Assembly: GCA_023430685.1 (NCBI GenBank)
Contig: JAEYZH010000179.1
Location: forward strand, 1-8,073
Source of the DNA: Pseudomonadota bacterium
GTDB lineage: Bacteria; Pseudomonadota; Gammaproteobacteria; Xanthomonadales; Rhodanobacteraceae
Direction: 5' to 3'
Length of the DNA stretch: 8,073 bases
The notes below the pieces were generated by a model, which saw only the letters and a list, made by a program, of their open reading frames with translations, was not told where the DNA came from and did no database searches. Of this stretch, positions 1 through 4,157 are shown in pieces. Every line of letters starts with the position of its first letter. The stretch's first letter is position 1. Position numbers and translations under genes: made by a program.

Positions 1-1216
1 ACTCGCCGCCGGCCCCGCCGCGCAGTTCCGACTGAGGCACGCGCGGCACCTCGAGCTTCAGGTCGATGCGGTCCAGCAGCGGGCCCGACAGGCGCGCGCG
101 GTAGCGCGCGATCGCCTCGGGCGTGCAGCGGCAGCGCCCGGAGCTGTCGCCCGCATGGCCGCAGGGGCAGGGATTCATCGCGGCGACGAGCTGGAAGGCC
201 GCCGGGAACTCCGCCTGGCGCGCCGCGCGCGAGATCGCGATGCGTCCCGACTCGAGCGGCTCGCGCAGCACCTCGAGCACGTGGCGGTCGAACTCGGGCA
301 GCTCGTCGAGGAACAGCACGCCATGGTGCGCGAGCGAGATCTCGCCCGGGCGCGGAATCGAGCCGCCCCCGACCAGCGCGACCGCCGAGGCGGTGTGGTG
401 CGGCGCGCGGAACGCGCGAGTCTTCCAGGCACCGACCGGCGTGGCGTGGCCCGCGACCGAGCGCACCGCGGCGAGCTCGAGTGCTTCGTCCTCTCCGAGC
501 GGGGGGAGGATGCCGGGCAGGCGGCTCGCGAGCATCGTCTTGCCGGTGCCGGGCGGTCCGACCAGCAACAGGTTGTGCGCGCCCGCGGCCGCGATCTCGA
601 GCGCGCGCCGCGCCTGTGGCTGGCCGCGCACGTCTGCGAGATCGGCTGCGTTCCCATCGACCGCTCCGGGTTCCGCGTCCGCGGCGACCGCGGGTGCGAG
701 GCTCGCGCGCCCGCACAGGTGCGCGCAGACCTCGAGCAGCGAGCCGGCCACGCGCACGTCGGCACCCTCGACCAGCGCGGCTTCGGGCCCGTTGCCGCGC
801 GGCACGATCACGCGTCGGCCGTCGCGCGTCGCCTGCAGGACCGCGGGCAGCACGCCGCGCACCGCGCGCAGTTCGCCCGACAGCGCGAGCTCGCCGATGA
901 ATTCGCAGTCGTCGAGCGCGGGACGCGGCAGCAGCCGGTTCGCGGCGAGCACGCCGAGTGCGATCGGCAGGTCGAAGCGACCGCCGTCCTTGGGCAGGTC
1001 GGCCGGCGCGAGGCTGACCGTGACGCGGCCGTGCGGATAATCCATGTGCGCATTGAGGATCGCGGCGCGCACGCGGTCGCGTGCCTCCTTCACCGCGGTC
1101 TCGGGCAGTCCGACGATCGAGGTCGAGGGAAGGCCACCGGAGAGGTGCACCTCGCAGGTGACGAGCGGCGCGTCGATGCCGTCCGGAGCGCGCGTGTAGA
1201 CGACCGCGAGGCTCAC
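1..1216 (-). CDS. comM: ComM/YifB-family Mg-chelatase-like AAA+ ATPase (3' end outside window)
   Basis: The first 405 residues are present; the family is about 500 long, so roughly the last 100 (the C-terminal Mg-chelatase domain) lie beyond the left edge. The start is GTG at 1214-1216, giving MSLAVVYTRA, the usual family N-terminus. No upstream in-frame start is visible. An N-terminal ChlI/Lon-like domain (about 1-170) contains the APADLPKDGGRFDLPIALG block. The AAA+ core has Walker A GPPGTGKT at 220-227, FRAPHH, Walker B FLDEL with D304 and E305, a Cys cluster C350, C352, C362, C364 starting at MNPCPCG, and LSGPLLDRIDL (376-386). By family knowledge ComM is a hexameric helicase that promotes branch migration during natural transformation. 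It lies 141 nt downstream of ubiK on the same strand. No good Shine-Dalgarno precedes the GTG, but the stop codon of a small upstream ORF overlaps it. The frame is intact throughout. Confidence 0.95.
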   Translation of the reverse strand, partial: MSLAVVYTRAPDGIDAPLVTCEVHLSGGLPSTSIVGLPETAVKEARDRVRAAILNAHMDYPHGRVTVSLAPADLPKDGGRFDLPIALGVLAANRLLPRPALDDCEFIGELALSGELRAVRGVLPAVLQATRDGRRVIVPRGNGPEAALVEGADVRVAGSLLEVCAHLCGRASLAPAVAADAEPGAVDGNAADLADVRGQPQARRALEIAAAGAHNLLLVGPPGTGKTMLASRLPGILPPLGEDEALELAAVRSVAGHATPVGAWKTRAFRAPHHTASAVALVGGGSIPRPGEISLAHHGVLFLDELPEFDRHVLEVLREPLESGRIAISRAARQAEFPAAFQLVAAMNPCPCGHAGDSSGRCRCTPEAIARYRARLSGPLLDRIDLKLEVPRVPQSELRGGAGGE

Positions 1217-1302
1217 GCGACAGCGCCGGAAAAGGCCCGCTGCCCCACCATGGGGTGAACTGCGCAGGGCAGCAGGCGTCCCGGGAAACGATACTTGCGC
1301 AT
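1213..1302 (-). CDS. Possible 29-residue leader ORF coupled to comM
   Basis: ATG at 1300-1302 opens a 29-codon ORF (MRKYRFPGRLLPC...SGAVA) ending in TGA at 1213-1215. This stop overlaps the comM start as GTGA. A GGAGG sits 7 nt upstream of the ATG, the best Shine-Dalgarno in this part of the window, whereas comM has none of its own. This arrangement suggests translational coupling, in which ribosomes ending here restart at comM. An upstream in-frame ATG at 1333-1335 would give 40 residues (MRHHQRHGGRG...), but the GGAGG supports the shorter form. About three quarters of codons end in G or C, which does not distinguish coding from chance in DNA this GC-rich. I recognise no family; the peptide is basic with one Cys and no membrane segment. 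It could be chance. Confidence 0.4.
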   Translation of the reverse strand: MRKYRFPGRLLPCAVHPMVGQRAFSGAVA

Positions 1303-1309
1303 GCCGCGG

Positions 1310-1314
1310 CCTCC
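1310..1314 (-). promoter_or_regulatory. Strong Shine-Dalgarno GGAGG of the comM leader ORF
   Basis: GGAGG on the minus strand, with 7 nt (CCGCGGC) before the ATG at 1302. It decides the start of the 29-residue ORF and may be the main ribosome entry site for comM. Confidence 0.45.
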
Positions 1315-1357
1315 GTGCCGCTGGTGATGCCGCATCCCGCGGCGCTGCGCGTCGGCG

Positions 1358-1621
1358 TCAGGTCTTCGGCGATTCCGCTCCGACCGCGCGCTCGAGCGCG
1401 ATGAGTTGCTGTTCCAGTTCCTCGATCTTCTCGCGCGTGCGCAGCAGCACGCAGCGCTGCACGTCGAATTCCTCGCGCGTTACGAGGTCGAGGTCGCGCA
1501 GTCCCGCCTGCAGCACGCTGCGGAACGTCGCCGTGAGATCCTCGCGCGCCTCGCGCAGCCCCGGTGGAACGAGCGCGGACAGGCGTTGTGCGAGGGATTC
1601 GATGGTCTGGGCGTGGATCAT
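1358..1621 (-). CDS. ubiK: Ubiquinone biosynthesis accessory factor UbiK (YqiC/BMFP)
   Basis: An 87-residue protein whose whole length matches the YqiC/UbiK family. An amphipathic N-terminal helix (MIHAQTIESLAQRLSALVPPG) is followed by REAREDL and the family signature LVTREEFDVQ (46-55) with VLLRTREKIEELEQQ (58-72), which begins a C-terminal coiled coil. By family knowledge UbiK binds UbiJ and helps the soluble Ubi complex that performs the late steps of coenzyme Q synthesis; it also associates with membrane lipid. The start is ATG at 1619-1621 with GGTGA 4 nt upstream. The length is normal for the family (80-100). comM follows on the same strand, and a P-II gene is divergent across a 278-bp gap. 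I see no convincing promoter in that gap for this direction. Confidence 0.93.
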   Translation of the reverse strand: MIHAQTIESLAQRLSALVPPGLREAREDLTATFRSVLQAGLRDLDLVTREEFDVQRCVLLRTREKIEELEQQLIALERAVGAESPKT

Positions 1622-1702
1622 GGATTCACCGCGGAAACGACGTTCGGGTCAATGCGGCGCGCCGGCCCGCGCAGCGGGCGACGCGCCTTCCGTGGGGTCG
1701 GC

Positions 1703-1731
1703 CGGTGGCGAAGGCAAGCGCCTCGCCACCG
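1703..1731. other. Strong imperfect hairpin in the ubiK/P-II divergent region
   Basis: The arms CGGTGGCGA (1703-1711) and TCGCCACCG (1723-1731) are perfectly complementary. Inside them GGC (1713-1715) pairs with GCC (1720-1722) after one bulged A, leaving the tetraloop AAGC. The total is 12 paired bases. No T-run follows on either strand, so it is not an intrinsic terminator. It lies about 80-110 nt upstream of the ubiK ATG and about 170 nt upstream of the P-II ATG, where it could be a 5'-leader structure or a protein site. The role is unknown. Confidence 0.5.
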
Positions 1732-1830
1732 ACCGGAGCCTCCCTGCAGCATCGTTCCGTCGACGCTCTCTCCCGTGCCGACCAGTCTAGGGCTTGCGCG
1801 TGGATGCGCCAGCCGGCGAATTCGGAAGCG

Positions 1831-1852
1831 CGTGTAGGAAAAATCCTACGCG
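1831..1852. promoter_or_regulatory. Perfect dyad GTAGGA-N4-TCCTAC upstream of the P-II gene (putative operator)
   Basis: GTAGGA (1834-1839), spacer AAAA (1840-1843), TCCTAC (1844-1849). Three more positions on each side pair as CGT/GCG, with one G-U. The A/T-rich centre and TAGGA half-sites resemble the sites of LuxR/NarL-type response regulators such as RcsB or EvgA; that likeness is inference. It is centred at 1841.5, about 25 bp upstream of the middle of a TATAGT hexamer, so it covers the -35 region of the likely P-II promoter. No good -35 hexamer exists there, which fits an activator that replaces it or a repressor that blocks it. It is too short and lacks the T-run needed for a terminator. 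Confidence 0.55.
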
Positions 1853-1863
1853 ACGCGATCCGT

Positions 1864-1869
1864 TATAGT
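1864..1869 (+). promoter_or_regulatory. Putative -10 hexamer TATAGT of the P-II gene
   Basis: TATAGT is one mismatch from TATAAT and lies 30 nt upstream of the ATG at 1900. The matching -35 position (about 1841-1846, AAATCC) is poor and falls inside the GTAGGA/TCCTAC dyad. A start near 1876 would give a leader of about 24 nt. Confidence 0.4.
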
Positions 1870-1899
1870 CGTGCGCGGGGACCGCAGTGGAGCCGCAGC

Positions 1900-2238
1900 A
1901 TGCAGATGGTCATGGCGATCATCAAGCCATTCAAGCTCGACGACGTGCGCGAGGCGCTCGCCGACGCGGGTGTGCAGGGCATCACGGTGACCGAGGTGCG
2001 CGGGTTCGGGCGCCAGAAGGGGCACACCGAGCTCTACCGTGGCGCCGAGTACGTGGTCGACTTCCTGCCCAAGATCAAGCTCGAGGTCGCGGTCGCCGAC
2101 GACCAGCTCGAACGCGTGGTCGAGGCGATCTGCCAGGCCGCCAACACCGGCAAGGTCGGCGACGGCAAGATCTTCGTCTGGCAGCTCGATCGCGTGGTGC
2201 GCATCCGCACCGGCGAACTCGACGCCGACGCGCTGTAG
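1900..2238 (+). CDS. glnB: P-II family nitrogen regulatory protein
   Basis: A 112-residue protein, exactly the family length. The start is ATG at 1900-1902 with GGAG 7 nt upstream, giving MQMVMAIIKPFKLDD, the usual P-II N-terminus; the reading frame is open further upstream but that part is not P-II. The T-loop (37-55) carries Y51 in YRGAEYVVDF, the family's uridylylation site. The B-loop is TGKVGDGKIFV (83-93), and the C-terminal RIRTGE is present. P-II trimers bind ATP/ADP and 2-oxoglutarate and pass carbon/nitrogen status to partners such as NtrB, adenylyltransferase and AmtB. D54 favours GlnB over GlnK, but other positions are mixed, so the symbol is tentative. No amtB or glnA adjoins it: the next gene is convergent 67 bp away. 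It is probably transcribed alone from the dyad-covered promoter. Confidence 0.95.
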   Translation: MQMVMAIIKPFKLDDVREALADAGVQGITVTEVRGFGRQKGHTELYRGAEYVVDFLPKIKLEVAVADDQLERVVEAICQAANTGKVGDGKIFVWQLDRVVRIRTGELDADAL

Positions 2239-2305
2239 GCGAACACGCGCGCCGCGACCGCTCCCTGCGGGCCCGCCCGTCTCCCTTCAGCCCTCGGCCC
2301 TCGCC

Positions 2306-2863
2306 TCAGCGCAACAGGATCCACGCGCCGAGCGCCGCGAACAGCACCGCCGCGCCGATGCGCGCCGCGCGCAGCGGCAGGCGGTCGGCGAAGCGCGCGC
2401 CGAACCAGACCACCGGCACGTTCGCGAGCAGCATGCCGATCGTCGTGCCGACGACGACCTGCCACAGCGGCGCGTATTGCGCGGCCAGCACGACGGTCGC
2501 GACCTGCGTCTTGTCGCCCATCTCGGCGAGGAAGAACGCGAGCGTCGTCGCGAGCAGCACGCCCCGCCCTGCGCCCTGGCCAGCGGCTGCGTCGTCGACC
2601 TTGTCCGGCACCAGGGTCCAGGCCGCGACCGCGAAGAAGCTCGCGGCGACCAGCCATTCGAGCACGCGCGGCGCCAGCAACCCGGCGATCAGCGCGCCCG
2701 CGCTGCCGGCCAGCGCATGGTTGAGCAAGGTCGCGATGAGGATGCCGAGGCAGATCGGCCACGGCCGTCGATAGCGCGCCGCGAGCATCAGCGACAGCAA
2801 CTGGGTCTTGTCGCCGATTTCGGCGATCGCGACCGCCGCGGTCGATACGAACAGGGTCTGCAT
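2306..2863 (-). CDS. mneA: UPF0016/TMEM165-GDT1 family manganese exporter (MneA type)
   Basis: A 185-residue inner-membrane protein with about six helices in two homologous halves. Each half opens with the family motif E-x-G-D-K-T-Q: E15-D18 in AEIGDKTQ and E114-D117 in AEMGDKTQ. These acidic residues are taken as the cation site. Bacterial members such as Vibrio MneA export Mn2+. I chose ATG at 2861-2863 (MQTLFVST) because GGAG lies 5 nt upstream and the family begins there. The frame is open to an upstream TTG at about 3001, but that stretch is leader RNA, not protein. A hydrophilic linker (about 86-100) separates the halves. Manganese control is expected because a yybP-ykoY riboswitch precedes it. 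No T-tailed terminator is visible in the 67-bp convergent gap to the P-II gene, only the palindrome GCGGGCCCGC. Confidence 0.92.
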   Translation of the reverse strand: MQTLFVSTAAVAIAEIGDKTQLLSLMLAARYRRPWPICLGILIATLLNHALAGSAGALIAGLLAPRVLEWLVAASFFAVAAWTLVPDKVDDAAAGQGAGRGVLLATTLAFFLAEMGDKTQVATVVLAAQYAPLWQVVVGTTIGMLLANVPVVWFGARFADRLPLRAARIGAAVLFAALGAWILLR

Positions 2864-2868
2864 GGATA

Positions 2869-2922
2869 CTCCGGGGCCGGGGCGATGGACGCAGTGGTAC
2901 GCACATGCGATCCCGGCCCGGG
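2869..2922 (-). promoter_or_regulatory. Riboswitch expression platform: helix masking the mneA Shine-Dalgarno
   Basis: In the mRNA sense, GGGCCGGG (positions 2919 to 2912) is perfectly complementary to CCCGGCCC (2881 to 2874), with a 30-nt loop. After one C-C mismatch, two more pairs join the CC of the aptamer block GGCGAGACC (2922-2921) to the GG of the Shine-Dalgarno GGAG (2872-2869). The helix would therefore hide part of the ribosome site. This fits the translational control known for proteobacterial Mn riboswitches, where Mn2+ turns expression on. The pairing is seen; the switching is inferred. Confidence 0.5.
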
Positions 2923-3060
2923 TCTCGCCTGCACGAACCAAAGGTCTTGCCACTGGAAGCGCTGTGTGGCTTCCGACGCGCGCCATGGCCAGGGTGGCCA
3001 AGCATGTTGACGCGCATTCCGCGCGCGTTCGCGGCGGTCGGCTACTCCCCGATGGAGCGC
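2921..3060 (-). ncRNA. yybP-ykoY manganese riboswitch in the mneA leader
   Basis: The minus strand carries the conserved blocks of this class in order: GGGGAGTAGC (3050 to 3041), then after a short GC-rich stem GTCAACATGC (3011 to 3002), then near the 3' end GGCAAGACC (2951 to 2943) and GGCGAGACC (2929 to 2921). Between the second and third blocks are a TGGCCA/TGGCCA hairpin and a GGAAGC/GCTTCC hairpin, matching the variable arms. The class binds Mn2+ and lies upstream of Mn exporters, including UPF0016 genes, which is exactly the gene 58 nt downstream. The outer boundaries are approximate, since I could not settle the P1 pairing by eye. Confidence 0.85.
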
Positions 3061-3064
3061 GCCA

Positions 3065-3073
3065 AGTCTAACA
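3065..3073 (-). promoter_or_regulatory. Putative extended -10 promoter for the riboswitch-mneA transcript
   Basis: On the minus strand TGT-TAGACT gives an extended -10 (TGN plus a TATAAT-like hexamer, two mismatches). It lies about 15 nt before the GGGGAGTAG block, so a start near 3058 would place the aptamer at the very 5' end of the mRNA. No good -35 is present, which is tolerated for extended -10 promoters. Confidence 0.35.
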
Positions 3074-3129
3074 GGTCGATGATTGCCGCCGCGCGGGGCA
3101 GGCCTCCCGATCGCGCCACGCCATCGCAA

Positions 3130-3157
3130 TTGACTTGGTAATGAGAATCATTATCAT
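3130..3157 (+). promoter_or_regulatory. Sigma-70 promoter of hemP
   Basis: TTGACT (3130-3135) and TATCAT (3152-3157) are each one mismatch from consensus and are separated by 16 bp. A start near 3164 would leave a leader of about 23 nt before hemP. The spacer and -10 are covered by a Fur box, so iron repression is expected. Confidence 0.7.
3137..3155. promoter_or_regulatory. Fur box over the hemP promoter
   Basis: GGTAATGAGAATCATTATC matches the 19-bp Fur consensus GATAATGATAATCATTATC at 17 of 19 positions. It spans the spacer and the start of the -10 hexamer, the classic position for Fe2+-Fur repression. It also lies about 80-100 bp upstream of the presumed mneA transcript start on the other strand, so an effect there is possible but weaker. 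Confidence 0.85.
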
Positions 3158-3186
3158 CTGGCCGACCTCTGCTGCGGTACTTCGCC

Positions 3187-3375
3187 ATGTTCGAAACGAC
3201 CACGCCCTGCGCCTCGACCAGCAACGCCCTCGCGCAGTCCCCGCCGCGTCTCGCAACCGCAAGCGTCGACAGCAGGCATCTGCTCGCCGGGGCGCGTGAA
3301 CTGCTGATCCGGCACGGCGCCGAGGAATACCGCCTGCGCCTGACGCGCAACGACAAGTTGATCCTGACGAAGTAA
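3187..3375 (+). CDS. hemP: Hemin uptake protein HemP/HmuP
   Basis: A 62-residue protein. The first 26 residues are low-complexity and variable; the rest matches the HemP family (PF10636): VDSRHLLAGARELLIRHG (27-44), then EEYRLRLTRNDKLILTK (46-62), ending in the signature KLILTK. HemP/HmuP is a small cytoplasmic protein needed for heme uptake; in Bradyrhizobium HmuP activates transcription of the heme receptor gene. The start is ATG at 3187-3189, about 23 nt after the predicted transcription start; the Shine-Dalgarno is poor (CGGTACTTCGCC), which may limit expression. The promoter is covered by a Fur box, so the gene should be induced by iron starvation. The usual TonB-dependent heme receptor does not follow; instead a small ORF and an unknown gene do. 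Confidence 0.92.
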   Translation: MFETTTPCASTSNALAQSPPRLATASVDSRHLLAGARELLIRHGAEEYRLRLTRNDKLILTK

Positions 3376-3380
3376 CCGTC

Positions 3381-3479
3381 ATGCCGTCCGCCATGCCCAT
3401 CGATATCGGCTTCCGCAAGCGCGCCCGGCACGCACTCGCGGTGCGCACTCGTCGACGGAACCGGCGCGTGCGCCGATGA
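3381..3479 (+). CDS. Possible 32-residue basic ORF between hemP and the next gene
   Basis: ATG at 3381, 5 nt after the hemP stop, opens a 32-codon ORF that begins MPSAMPIDIGFRKRARHALA and ends in an Arg-rich tail. Its TGA (3477-3479) overlaps the next gene's ATG as ATGA. About 80% of codons end in G or C. It fills the 100-nt gap between hemP and the next gene and could couple their translation. There is no strong Shine-Dalgarno, so it would depend on reinitiation after hemP. I recognise no family. Its Arg richness could simply reflect CG-rich noncoding DNA, so its reality is uncertain. Confidence 0.35.
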   Translation: MPSAMPIDIGFRKRARHALAVRTRRRNRRVRR

Positions 3480-4126
3480 TCGATCACTCCCTTCCGGAAC
3501 TCGTGGGGAATCCGTCCGCGGCCAGCGACGCGACCGACGCCCGCTCGACGCACGTCGCGCCCGACGCGCGACCTCGATGCATCGATCCACTGCAGATCGT
3601 CGACGCCTTGCCGCGGCTAGGGCCTGTCCTCTGGCTCGAGCGTCGAGCACAGGCGGCCGCGCGGATCACGACCCGCACCGGCCACGGCGTGCTGATGGTC
3701 GAGCATCCCGCGCTTGCACCACTCACGCGCTGTGCCTCGGTGACCGCGCGCTGCGCGGTCACGCCGAACGGTCCGCGCGAATGGCTGTGTTTCGATGACG
3801 ACGCCGGTGCCACCCGGGCGAAGATGTTCCTGCTGCCCGACAGCGACTACCTCGCCTGGGACGAGATGACGTCCGACCGCGTCACGCGTGCACGCGTGCC
3901 GGGTCCGCACTGGCACCCGCATGCGGCGTTCCTGCGCGGTGCATTGGCGCGGCTCGGCGGCAGCTGGCGCGCGCGCGTGCTCGCGTTCCAGCTGCGGCGC
4001 CTGCCTTGGCTGCGCACGCTTGCGGCGCGCCCGCCGCTGCGGATGTCGCTGTTCGGCTTCGAAGTCGCGCGCGCGATCGCGGCCGACGAAGGCGCCGAAC
4101 TGGTGTCGCCGCTGCACGCGGCCTGA
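3476..4126 (+). CDS. Uncharacterised 216-residue protein in the hemP operon
   Basis: I do not recognise this protein. The start ATG at 3476 overlaps the stop of the preceding small ORF (ATGA). Residues 1-34 are polar and probably disordered. A folded part follows with DPLQIVDALPRLGPVLWLERR (37-57), MVEHPALAPL (74-83), KMFLLPDSDYLAWDEM (116-131), a histidine cluster H145, H147, H149 in HWHPH, an Arg-rich stretch (154-189) and SLFGFEVARAIAADEGAEL (191-209) at the C-terminus. There is no signal peptide or membrane helix, so it is probably cytoplasmic. Its place behind a Fur-controlled hemP suggests heme or iron handling, for example a heme chaperone or degradation helper; this rests on context alone. 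A faint likeness to HemS-type repeats around 45-75 is too weak to name. Codon use matches its neighbours. Confidence 0.8.
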   Translation: MIDHSLPELVGNPSAASDATDARSTHVAPDARPRCIDPLQIVDALPRLGPVLWLERRAQAAARITTRTGHGVLMVEHPALAPLTRCASVTARCAVTPNGPREWLCFDDDAGATRAKMFLLPDSDYLAWDEMTSDRVTRARVPGPHWHPHAAFLRGALARLGGSWRARVLAFQLRRLPWLRTLAARPPLRMSLFGFEVARAIAADEGAELVSPLHAA

Positions 4127-4140
4127 TGCCGCGCGCGCGG

Positions 4141-4157
4141 GGCGCGATTCACGCGCC
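4141..4157. terminator. GC-rich hairpin at a convergent junction (weak terminator candidate)
   Basis: GGCGCG (4141-4146), loop ATTCA, CGCGCC (4152-4157): a perfect 6-bp stem. It spans the stop codon of the transporter gene (4149-4151), 15 nt past the stop of the hemP-partner gene. The position suits a shared terminator for converging transcripts, but neither side has a T-run, so a factor-independent role is doubtful. Confidence 0.25.

Noticed and set aside
1240..1256. CCCCA-CCA-TGGGG mini hairpin upstream of comM as a terminator
   Set aside because: The stem is 5 bp with no T-run, and it lies inside the candidate leader ORF.
155..1258. Long plus-strand ORF over the comM region
   Set aside because: It is the antisense of comM, which reads through with every family motif; the plus-strand translation is Arg/Ala/Glu-rich with no recognisable domain.
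1704..1720. Possible sigma-54 promoter (TGGC-N8-GC) upstream of the P-II gene
   Set aside because: Only the GG and GC bases match; the TTGC part of the -12 element is missing and the bases form one arm of a hairpin.
2264..2275. Palindrome GCGGGCCCGC between the convergent P-II and exporter genes as a terminator
   Set aside because: It has no loop and no T-run on either strand.
2034..3017. 327-codon minus-strand ORF covering the exporter and part of the P-II gene
   Set aside because: It is a shifted frame of the Mn exporter that also runs antisense into the P-II gene; its middle is Arg/Gly-rich without motifs.
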